The notes under the pieces were generated by a model, which made no database searches, was not told the DNA's origin, and saw only the letters and a program-made list of their open reading frames with translations. A DNA stretch of 64,000 nucleotides, from NCBI RefSeq assembly GCF_000613405.1, contig NZ_BAIX01000003.1, positions 1 to 64,000 of the forward strand, written 5' to 3'. How positions within the stretch are numbered: position 1 is the stretch's first letter; every line of letters begins with the position of its first letter. Position numbers and translations under genes: made by a program. Below are positions 56,745 through 64,000 of this stretch, in pieces. Source of the DNA: Hoylesella enoeca JCM 12259. Lineage in GTDB: Bacteria > Bacteroidota > Bacteroidia > Bacteroidales > Bacteroidaceae.

Positions 56745-57523
56745 TACGCTTTACCATCATCACCGTAACGTTCGATGCCGAAGCGGTATTCGAACGTACC
56801 GCAAACAGTGTCTTGATGCAGACTTACCCGCATGTGGAACATGTGATTATTGATGGTGCCTCGCGTGATCGCACCATAGAAATGGCCCATACGTATAAGG
56901 TAAAATCCGACGAAGCGAAGACAGGACACACCGTGACGATCTTCTCGGAACCAGACAACGGGCTTTATGACGCCATGAATAAAGGACTATTCAAAGCTTC
57001 GGGCGATTATATTTGTTATCTCAATGCCGGCGATACATTGCCCTCTGCCGACACGCTCGACCTCATTGCGAGCAGCGTGGGAGATGGCGAGGCATTGCCA
57101 GGCGTACTCTATGGCGATACGGATGTCGTAGACTCGGAAGGGCGTTTCCTGCATCATCGCCGACTGGCTGCACCCGAACAACTCACATGGCGATCATTCA
57201 GACAAGGGATGTTGGTGTGCCATCAAGCTTTTTATGCTCGCACCGACCTTGCAAGAAACAATCCCTATGACCTGCGTTATCATTTGTCGGCCGATGTAGA
57301 CTGGTGCATCCGCATAATGAAAGAGGCCGAGAAGCGCCATCTTCCGCTGCGCAACGTGCATGCTGTAGTGGTCGACTATCTGGAGGGAGGGATGAGTGTG
57401 AAGAATCATAAGGCATCGCTTGCAGAACGTTTTCGCTTGATGACACACCATTACGGTCTTCTTAGCACGATCATGATGCATGGTTGGTTTGTCGTTCGTG
57501 CTGCTTTCGCATGCCAAACCTAA
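56741..57523 (+). CDS. Glycosyltransferase family 2 (WcaA-like)
   Basis: 260 residues, GT-A fold: FTIITVTFDAEAVFERTANSVLMQTYPHVEHVIIDGASRDRT, then SEPDNGLYDAMNKGLFKASGDYICYLNAGD with the metal-binding acidic residues, and ADVDWCIRIMKEAEKR. Translationally coupled to the GT4 gene by an ATGA overlap, so the two probably build the same surface glycan. No polymerase or flippase is present nearby. Confidence 0.9.
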   Translation: MIRFTIITVTFDAEAVFERTANSVLMQTYPHVEHVIIDGASRDRTIEMAHTYKVKSDEAKTGHTVTIFSEPDNGLYDAMNKGLFKASGDYICYLNAGDTLPSADTLDLIASSVGDGEALPGVLYGDTDVVDSEGRFLHHRRLAAPEQLTWRSFRQGMLVCHQAFYARTDLARNNPYDLRYHLSADVDWCIRIMKEAEKRHLPLRNVHAVVVDYLEGGMSVKNHKASLAERFRLMTHHYGLLSTIMMHGWFVVRAAFACQT

Positions 57524-57633
57524 GCTCCTTTGTGACTCATTCATAATGAGCATATATAAAATTGAGGAAAGGAAAAGAATTTAGTTACTACTCAAACTCC
57601 CCTAATTTCCTAACTATGACGGTATAATGACAA

Positions 57634-57662
57634 CCCACCATCAATATCAAATTGATGGTGGG
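57634..57662. terminator. Perfect hairpin between convergent genes
   Basis: CCCACCATCAAT (57634-57645) and ATTGATGGTGGG (57651-57662) form a 12-bp stem with a 5-nt loop. No clear U tract, but it lies between the converging GT2 and DUF4434 genes. Confidence 0.65.
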
Positions 57663-57714
57663 CATCTACATTCACTACTAACTAAAATACTATTCTTGAA
57701 GAATTAAAACTTTA

Positions 57715-58742
57715 TCATTTGAGTGTACGAAGATAATTAGCGTAACTTTGGCGGAGCTTTCCGGCTGTTTTGCCGCCCGGACCGGTGGGACACATGTCGT
57801 TATAGTATTGGAACGAAACGGCCTTCGTGACTTTCTCGACGCCCAGTTCGGTTGTGAGTTGCTGCTTGATGCGGGCGAACGGCGCGGGAACACTGCCGGA
57901 TGAGAAGGTCTCAAGGTCGGTCCAGAAGGCTCCTTTGTATGATGTATTCTCCTTGAAAAGGCCTTTTGCCGCACTTTGATAATAGCCGGCGAGTCGCTCA
58001 AGCGTCACGTGTCCCACGCCAACTCCGTCTTGCAGCATGATGACTTGCAGGTTGGCCTTGGCCAATTCGGCCATGAAATGCTGCAATTGTTCGGGCGTTG
58101 AGAGGTCGCTGTTCCAGAAAGCGGCAATCGAAACGGGCTTGCCGTTCAGCTTGTGGAGCCTGTCTGAGATGCGGTTCACAAAGTCGTTTCTGAACAAAGC
58201 CACCTTTGCATCGCTGTTATAAGCATAAGGTTCAGGTTCATGGGGAATGTACCAACCTTGAAAGCAGGGCTGTTTCCGAACCTTGCTTGGATTTCCTGCG
58301 CAATAGAGATGCAGCGGTCGGCATGCAGTTTCAGCCATTCGGCATTGGTTTGGTTATTCCAATACTCGTCGTTGAAGTAAAGTCCGATGTAGACCTCCAT
58401 GTGTTTCAACTCCGCGGCAGCCAACAAGCGGGCCAAGGCATACTTGTTCTTGTTCTTGGTGAACGTGTTTTGCGAGTCGAACCACGTGTTGTCGTTGTAG
58501 GCAGCAAACTGAACAATGACCGTGTTCAGCCCGATTTTCTTCATGCCTTCCAGCAGACTGTTCCACTGATAAGGCGCCCAATCGTCCTTTCCCGAGAACT
58601 CTACGAAGGTTCCCGTGAGGGCTTTGCGGGCGTCAACGGTGATATAATCGGCGTCGTTTGTGCCGGGTTGCGAGTCGTCATTGCTGCAACTGCCCAGCAA
58701 AAGTGGCAGCAGCAGCGCGATGAATAAGCAATACTTCTTCAT
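57715..58742 (-). CDS. DUF4434 lipoprotein, TIM-barrel glycosidase-like (frameshifted)
   Basis: Lipoprotein (LLLGSC) followed by an Asp-rich linker and a TIM-barrel-like domain: ALTGTFVEF, GLNTVIVQFA, HMEVYIGLYFNDEYWN, ISIAQEIQARFGNSPAF, QGWYIPHEPEPYAY, VSIAAFWNS, VIMLQDGVG and AFWTDLETFSSG. DUF4434 proteins resemble glycoside hydrolases, with HEPEPY and TDLETF as possible acidic catalytic sites. The frame breaks near 58258-58264 and one added base gives 342 residues. It is last in the GH2/ROK/MFS cluster, so a role in the same glycan pathway is likely. Confidence 0.82.
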
Positions 58743-58792
58743 AATTCTTAAGGTTTTATGCGTTTGTTGATAGGGATAAGTCGATGGATTTG

Positions 58793-61581
58793 TTATTGGT
58801 CGCGGTCTAACTTCAGCACGGGCGTGGTGCCGTTCAGGTCTTTCCGGGCGAACGTTGCCGTCACTTCACGCGTCTCACCGGGGAAGATGGTGAGGAAATT
58901 GTCGCTCCAGAAGGTCGGCAAAACCTCTTCTCCGCCCTCTCCTTTGGTGATGATGAGGCGGTGCATAAAGCAAGTCGGTCGGTAGGGTTCTTGACATTGA
59001 CCTTCATAATGACGTCACCATCTTTCGTCATTGTAGTGGAAGTGAGTTGCAATTCCACTTTCGGCATGCGCGTAATTGGCCGGAAATCGTTCTTTCCGTC
59101 GGCCGAAAGCCAATAGAAGTTCTCTGAAACCACCCGGCCGTTCTTATCTTTCAGGAGCAGACGGGCAAAGTAAACGGGCGTTATTCCGTCGGGTTGTGGA
59201 ATGTTGAACAGCTCTTGATAGCGGTCTTCCCCGATGGAAAGCGGTTGCTGTTTCTGCCATGCAACGTTCATATTGAAGTCATAAAGGCGCACGTCGGCCG
59301 TGAGTTCTTCGTGCGAACGATGCTGGGTATTGATGACAGCCACCATGCGGTTGTGCTCGTTCATCTGGATATGCAACGGCTCCAAGGCCTTCTTTGCGTA
59401 GTAATATCCCGCATTCGGATTGAGGAACCAGTCGTAAATCTGCCACAAAACCTGCGGCCATGTGGCGTTAAGTTTCCACAACATGACTCCAGTTGTAATG
59501 TCCCACATGCGATGATTTGCGGCTTCATACATCGCACGATAGCTGCCCGCGTTGATGTATTGCGCCCATCTGATGTAGTCTTCTGCGCTTTGTGGCTGGC
59601 CGAACTGGCGGCGAATGGCGTCGTCATAAGGCTTGTAGGCGTAGCTTTCGGGCGGACAACAGATGGAATCCCAAGCGTCGTGGTAGGCCCACACCTTGTC
59701 CAACGGATAGTAACCCCGCTTCTCTCCCTTGCCCAAGTCATAGATATACTTCTTCATGCTGGCCAAGGTTGAGACGGCAGGCACGCCCATCTCGTTGCGA
59801 AACATCTGGTCTTTCACCTCCAATACCTTCTCATAATAGTAGGGATGTGGGTACCATGTGTAGTCAGGAGCGTTCTCGTCGGTCATTCCGGTGGGCAGAT
59901 CGGGCTTGATATACGGCGTCTCTTCCACATTCCAGCCGTGACTCGACGTCGCAATGAACGGGCGTGTGGGATCGTTCTCGCGGATATACTGTCGCAAAGG
60001 CACGTAAAGCTCTTCGCGAACGATGGTTTCTATCTGCATACACCACAGCACCAAGCTCGGGTGGTTGCGGTATCTTTTCACCACATCATACATGTTTCGC
60101 AGTGCCAACTTGGTGTCCGTAGGGTTCTTAAAGGTCTCCGTTCCGGGGTAACTTGTCCAACATTGGAAGAAAACCTCCCACATCAAGAGGCCGTATTTGT
60201 CGTAGGTTTCCATCACTTCTTCAGGAGGCGAGGGCATGTCTTCATTGGCAATCATGTTCACGCCGGCTGTGGCAAGGAGCCGAGCCTCGTCATACATGCG
60301 CTTTCGGTTCATGTCTAAGAGCATATCGGGCTGGATAAAGCCGCCCCGACTGAATATCCTTTTGCCGTTTACCCAAAAGATTCGGCCGTGTTCGCCATCG
60401 CGTTCTTTCAGCGTAGACGTTATTTTACGGATACCAAACGTGGTGGTCTGCGTGTCAGAAACCCTGCCGTCGGCCTCGAAAGTGAGCTTCAGTCGGTGCA
60501 GATATTGCATGCCATATCCGTTAGGCCACCACAGATAAGGTCGCCGAATATGCAGTTGTGCGTAGTCTTTCGGCGTGAACGACACCGTAATACTGCGGCC
60601 CGCAGGCACCTCAACCTCGCGTTCAAACACCACAGTTTGCATGCTTCCGGGCATCAGTTTCCTGTACGTACAGAAGTCAATCTCCTTTTCCAAGTCGATG
60701 GTTCCGCGCAGAATGCCCCGTCGAACGGTCGTCCCTGCGTTGCAAAGTTCGGCCGAAACGGTGACGAAAGCATTCGTCGTGTCGGGCAGTTGCAGGTCGG
60801 TGACCACGTAAGGGTGCTCTATCTTCACGTCGTCCGTGTAGGAAAGGTAAACATTCTGATACATTCCCATGTTGCGGTCGCGCACGACGGGCGAGCAATC
60901 CCAGCCGGCCATGAACTTCAACGTAACGTCTCGGAATATCTCGGCACCCTGTCCGCGTCCTTGTCCGAACGGTTCGAAGAGGTAACCCGGCGACGGCGTG
61001 CCCACATTGTCTACCTGATAGATTTTCACGGCCACCACATTTTCTCGGTCAGCTGACACGAATCGCGTCACGTCATACTTGAACCTGAGGAACATTCCGG
61101 CCATCTCGCGGTGGTCGGCCACCTGCTTTCCGTTCACCCAAACGTCGGCCCTGTAGTTGATACCATCGAAGTTGAGCCACGCACGCCGCCCTTTCCGGTT
61201 GGCCGGAATGCGGAACTTCGTGCGGAACCAATAGGGATGCTTGAACGGATTGGGCGTACCTTTGATGTAACTGTACTTGCTCAGGCCCAGACGTCGGTTC
61301 AAATCGTCTGACGCATCGGGTATCTTTAGGTCGTTCAAATCGAAGTGTGGGTCGGGATAAACACCCGCCTTGACGAGTGCCCCCAGTACACTTGAGGGCA
61401 CTTTCGCCTTGATCCAGCGGTCGGTTTTATAGGAGGAAAGCGAGAGCATCCCGCCACCTTGCTTCACCTGCACGGCGGATTTCAGTTCCCAGTCCGTGAG
61501 CATTTGCTTCTCGTCCGAGGCATTTGCCGGCATAACGGCCAATGCCGCGAGGGCAAAGATAGTTGAAATGGTTTTCTTCAT
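58793..61581 (-). CDS. Glycoside hydrolase family 2, endo-beta-mannosidase/exo-glucosaminidase-like (frameshifted at the end)
   Basis: Exported GH2 enzyme, starting MKKTISTIFALAALAV with a signal peptide. An upstream in-frame start at 61731 adds a basic non-signal segment. A jelly-roll sugar-binding domain (about 30-210), Ig-like domain and TIM barrel follow. HPSLVLWCMQIETIVREELYVPL holds the likely acid/base Glu518, and MFRNEMGVPAVSTL the nucleophile Glu597. The family resembles mannosylglycoprotein endo-beta-mannosidases and CsxA. The frame breaks near 58966-58970. One added base gives the natural end KLDRDQ at 58793 and 929 residues. Confidence 0.87.
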
Positions 61582-61986
61582 TGTATCGTTTTTCGTTGTT
61601 ATTGCTTTTATTGTTTTGTTCGTTCGGTCGGACTTTGTGCCGTTCTCCGCCAGCGTGCCTTGCGGGATGAGGCGTGTCGGCTTACATGATGGTTGACGTT
61701 GCGCGGCGACCCGTGGAATTTTCTCCCGCAAGGAAATTTATTTTCTCCCGTATGCCCGTAAATTTTCTCCCGTATATAAATTTATTTTCTCCCGCAAAGA
61801 AATTTATTTCTTCTCGCAAAGAAATTTTCTTCCTCCCGCAAGGAAATTTATTCCGTGCCGCAATAAGGCTCATTTTGTCGGGCAATATGGGTCATTTCAG
61901 CGCGTAAAATGGCTGATATTAGCGTGTGAAATGGCTGAGATTACGTGCCAAAATGGCTGAAATTGTGGACCGAGCGTGCCGGTTCT
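61582..61986. other. Intergenic region between ROK and GH2 genes
   Basis: 405 bp. The GH2-proximal 130 bp are unremarkable. The rest is a 22-bp-period array. Open frames here, such as 61682-61885 on the minus strand, are repetitive and not supported as genes. Confidence 0.6.
61718..61981. repeat. 22-bp tandem array, 11-12 exact-period units of changing sequence
   Basis: Units start every 22 bp from 61718 (61740, 61762, 61784, and so on to 61938). Units 1-6 read like ATTTTCTCCCGCAAGGAAAT plus TT. Units 7-8 are transitional (ATTCCGTGCCGCAATAAGG). Units 9-11 end in AAATGGCTG. The period holds throughout while the sequence drifts. It is different in sequence from the ACTAAC-S-GTTAGT arrays. Confidence 0.85.
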
Positions 61987-62874
61987 TCATTCCAGCATCA
62001 GGCAGGCTGCACCCACAAAGCCGGCATTATCGCCCAGCATTGACAGCACGACGCGCGTCTGCTTGGCCGGAACGGGACAGATGTTCTGCCGAAGTTGTGC
62101 TTCCATCGCGGGGCCGAAGTAGCGGTAGGCCGCAGCGATTGAGCCGCCCAAGATAACGGTTTCGGGATCAATGAGGTTGATGGTCCATGCCAAGGGCACG
62201 GCCAGATGCCGCCCGAAGCTCTCCCATGTGGTCAAAGCCTCTTGGTCGCCCTGCTCGGCAAGCCTGAATACATCGAGCGAAGATGCCTCTTTTTCCGAAA
62301 CAGAACGGTAGATGTTGGCGACGCCATGCCCTGAGATGAAGTCCTCGATGATGCCGTCTGCGTAGGGCGAACACCAGATTTCGCCGGCCGTTCCCGTTGC
62401 TCCGTTCCATATCTTCCCATCGAATACGAGTGCACACCCGATGCCCGTGCCGAGCGTGAAGCCTGCAATGCGCTGCTTACCGCGGCCGGCTCCGAAGCGA
62501 GCCTCGCCCAGAATAAGGCAGTTGGCATCGTTGTTGAGTGCCACGGGCAGGCCAAACTCCCGGCTCAATGCGTCGCGCAAGGGGAAGAAGTGCAGTGTGG
62601 GCAGCTGCGGACATTCGAGAATGAGGCCCTTGTCGCTGTCGAGCGGGCCCGTAGACCCCACGCCGATGCCCCGCAATCGGGCCGGGTCGAGGTTGTTGTC
62701 GCGTAGCACTTGCCGGATAGAGGCCATGATTTTGTCGAGGATAACCTCCTTGGGTCGTGTGCCTTCCGTGGCCACTTTGACGGGCGTTCCTATCACGTTG
62801 CCCTGTTGGTCGATGGCCCCTGTCATGATTTTCGTGCCACCGAGGTCTACTCCTATGATGATTTCTTTTTCCAT
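61987..62874 (-). CDS. ROK family sugar kinase
   Basis: 295 residues. Phosphate-binding IGVDLGGTKIMTGAID, the catalytic NNDANCLILGEARFGAGRGKQ and TLGTGIGCALVFDGKIWNGATGTAGEI, as in ROK glucokinases and N-acetylmannosamine/glucose kinases. The classical CxCGxxGC zinc motif is absent (GEIWCSPYADG instead), so it belongs to the zinc-less type or has an altered site. It lies 11 bp after the MFS transporter and upstream of the GH2 gene, consistent with phosphorylation of an imported sugar released by that enzyme. Confidence 0.9.
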   Translation of the reverse strand: MEKEIIIGVDLGGTKIMTGAIDQQGNVIGTPVKVATEGTRPKEVILDKIMASIRQVLRDNNLDPARLRGIGVGSTGPLDSDKGLILECPQLPTLHFFPLRDALSREFGLPVALNNDANCLILGEARFGAGRGKQRIAGFTLGTGIGCALVFDGKIWNGATGTAGEIWCSPYADGIIEDFISGHGVANIYRSVSEKEASSLDVFRLAEQGDQEALTTWESFGRHLAVPLAWTINLIDPETVILGGSIAAAYRYFGPAMEAQLRQNICPVPAKQTRVVLSMLGDNAGFVGAACLMLE

Positions 62875-62885
62875 TCGTTTGAGAA

Positions 62886-64000
62886 TTAATTGTCATTGAC
62901 ATCTAACCGGCCCTTTCCCCACACCGAAAGTGCGAACACATAAAGGAAGGCCGGCACGTTGACTGCCATGCCGGCAACCATTCCCCAACGGTTTCCGACG
63001 CTCCCGACGAGCCAACCTACGAGCGCACCGCCCACGATTGCCGTGCCCAAAAGGCCCGAAATCATGCCGTGGTCGCGGTCGAAACTGTTGATGACGGCAC
63101 TGAAAACGGAGGTGAAGGAGACGCAGGTGAAGTAGCCGGTCAGGGCAAACGCCACGAGCGAAACGGTCTCGTTGCCCGCGATGGCGCATAAAAGTGCGAT
63201 GACTGTGCAGGCACTGTGGAAGATGAAGATGCGTCTTTCGCTGACGAAACGCATCAAGAACGAGGCCACCATGCGGCCCACGGCCTGCAACAGCCAGAAC
63301 AATGCGACGATTAATGCCGTCTTCGAGGGGAAAATCCGGTAGAGAAAGGACGCTTCGCCCCAAAAGGATTGCGCGTTGTCAAGGTGATGCACCTCGTTCA
63401 TAAAGGTGATGATGTAGGACGAAACGCCCACTTCGGCTCCCACATAAAGGAAGATGCCGAGACCATAAGTGCAGACAATCGGGTGGCGGAACAGCGTCCA
63501 TAGCCGCGAAAGGTCGAGTCGTTCTTCCTCGCCGGCCTTGGCTTCGGGGAATTGGGCAAAGGCCACGATGAGCAGAATGGCGATGCAGACGATGGCGATG
63601 AGCAGATAAATGGTTTTCCATGAGCAGCCGTTAGACTGCAACACCGGTACGATAAGCGGACTCAAGGCGTAGCCCAAGGCCCCGATACCGATGACCATGG
63701 TGAGGTTGGCCGTGTATCTTGACGGCGCATCGAGCACGCGGATAAACGGATTTCCGGCTATCTGAACGGCCGTGACGCCTATCCCGATGAGGAAAACGGA
63801 GACGATGACGGCCACATAGTTGTCGCTGAAGTAGCACAATAGAGCTCCCGCAGCCATCAAACCCGTACCCGTGAGCAGCACAAGTTTGGCACCTCGCCGG
63901 TCCATCAGCATGCCGAAGGGAATGGAAGTGAGCCCGTAGGCGAGGAAAAAGGCAAGGGGCAGGAGGGCTGCCACGGCCAACGAGACGTTGTATTCGGTCT
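62886..64000 (-). CDS. Sugar MFS transporter, FHS (fucose/glucose/galactose permease) family, 5'-truncated by the window
   Basis: The window edge cuts the N-terminus. At least 370 residues with about ten membrane helices remain. TSIPFGMLMDRRGAKLVLLTGTGLMAAGALL is the loop 2-3 MFS motif. QIAGNPFIRVLDAPSRYTANLTMVIG is characteristic of the FHS family, and GMISGLLGTAIVGGALVGWLVG occurs near the end. It probably imports a neutral monosaccharide or disaccharide, then phosphorylated by the ROK kinase 11 bp downstream. Confidence 0.9.
   Translation of the reverse strand, partial: TEYNVSLAVAALLPLAFFLAYGLTSIPFGMLMDRRGAKLVLLTGTGLMAAGALLCYFSDNYVAVIVSVFLIGIGVTAVQIAGNPFIRVLDAPSRYTANLTMVIGIGALGYALSPLIVPVLQSNGCSWKTIYLLIAIVCIAILLIVAFAQFPEAKAGEEERLDLSRLWTLFRHPIVCTYGLGIFLYVGAEVGVSSYIITFMNEVHHLDNAQSFWGEASFLYRIFPSKTALIVALFWLLQAVGRMVASFLMRFVSERRIFIFHSACTVIALLCAIAGNETVSLVAFALTGYFTCVSFTSVFSAVINSFDRDHGMISGLLGTAIVGGALVGWLVGSVGNRWGMVAGMAVNVPAFLYVFALSVWGKGRLDVNDN

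Noticed and set aside
59194-61056. Long plus-strand frames opposite the GH2 gene
   Set aside because: They are antisense shadows of GC-rich coding DNA. The GH2 motifs clearly define the coding strand.
61682-61885. Minus-strand protein of 67 residues with GRKFTGIREKI-like repeats
   Set aside because: It is encoded entirely by the 22-bp tandem array and lacks a credible start region.

Overview
The window looks like a mid-GC chromosome segment from a Bacteroidales bacterium, most likely Prevotellaceae. The evidence is a SusC/SusD polysaccharide-utilization locus, a fimbrillin-type lipoprotein preceded by a small acidic peptide, DUF6261, PCMD and DUF2851 proteins, and about 18 Bacteroidetes-type promoters (a TAnnTTTG -7 box, often with TTG/TTTG 19-20 bp upstream). 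No rRNA, tRNA or CRISPR array was found.

Layout. 60-6600 (minus): TlpA-like thioredoxin, DEAD-box helicase, DprA, acyl-CoA thioesterase, DUF2851. 7.0-8.4 kb: stress genes msrA and dps, the latter behind an OxyR-like box. 8.9-17.0 kb: a five-gene locus resembling N-glycan PULs (SusC, SusD, GH18 endoglycosidase-like, two DUF1735 surface lipoproteins). 17.5-24.4 kb: pyruvate formate-lyase with its activase, then a tricorn-like protease. 24.5-34.7 kb: gpmI, U32-sufE-trmH, an ABC exporter, an LpxL-like acyltransferase and acpP-fabF-rnc. 34.8-38.7 kb: a fimbrillin locus with a long structured leader, a 41-bp palindrome array, a GC-rich DUF6261 gene and an IS30-like relic. 38.8-48.7 kb: purL with a split chromate-transporter pair, OmpA, NlpE-like and M1 aminopeptidase genes. 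49-55 kb: an envelope pair (PCMD lipoprotein and beta-barrel), then an Lrp regulator, a C26-M19 fusion peptidase and a glutaminyl-cyclase-like M28 enzyme in one operon. 55.1-55.3 kb: a candidate noncoding RNA. 55.5-64 kb: two glycosyltransferases and a second glycan cluster (sugar MFS transporter, ROK kinase, GH2, DUF4434).

Three observations stand out. First, most long intergenic regions carry arrays of a degenerate 22-bp unit centred on the dyad ACTAAC-S-GTTAGT. A different 22-bp array lies at 61.7 kb, and a palindrome array with an exact 41-bp period lies at 37.1 kb. Second, a C-free, AGGUU-rich RNA of about 190 nt at 55.1-55.3 kb has its own promoter and terminator and no gene. Third, 15 of 46 protein genes are broken by single-base deletions (16 sites, including gpmI, rnc and susC). 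In every case adding one base per site restores a full-length family member, so sequence error is more likely than real gene loss. These genes are annotated over their reconstructed span.
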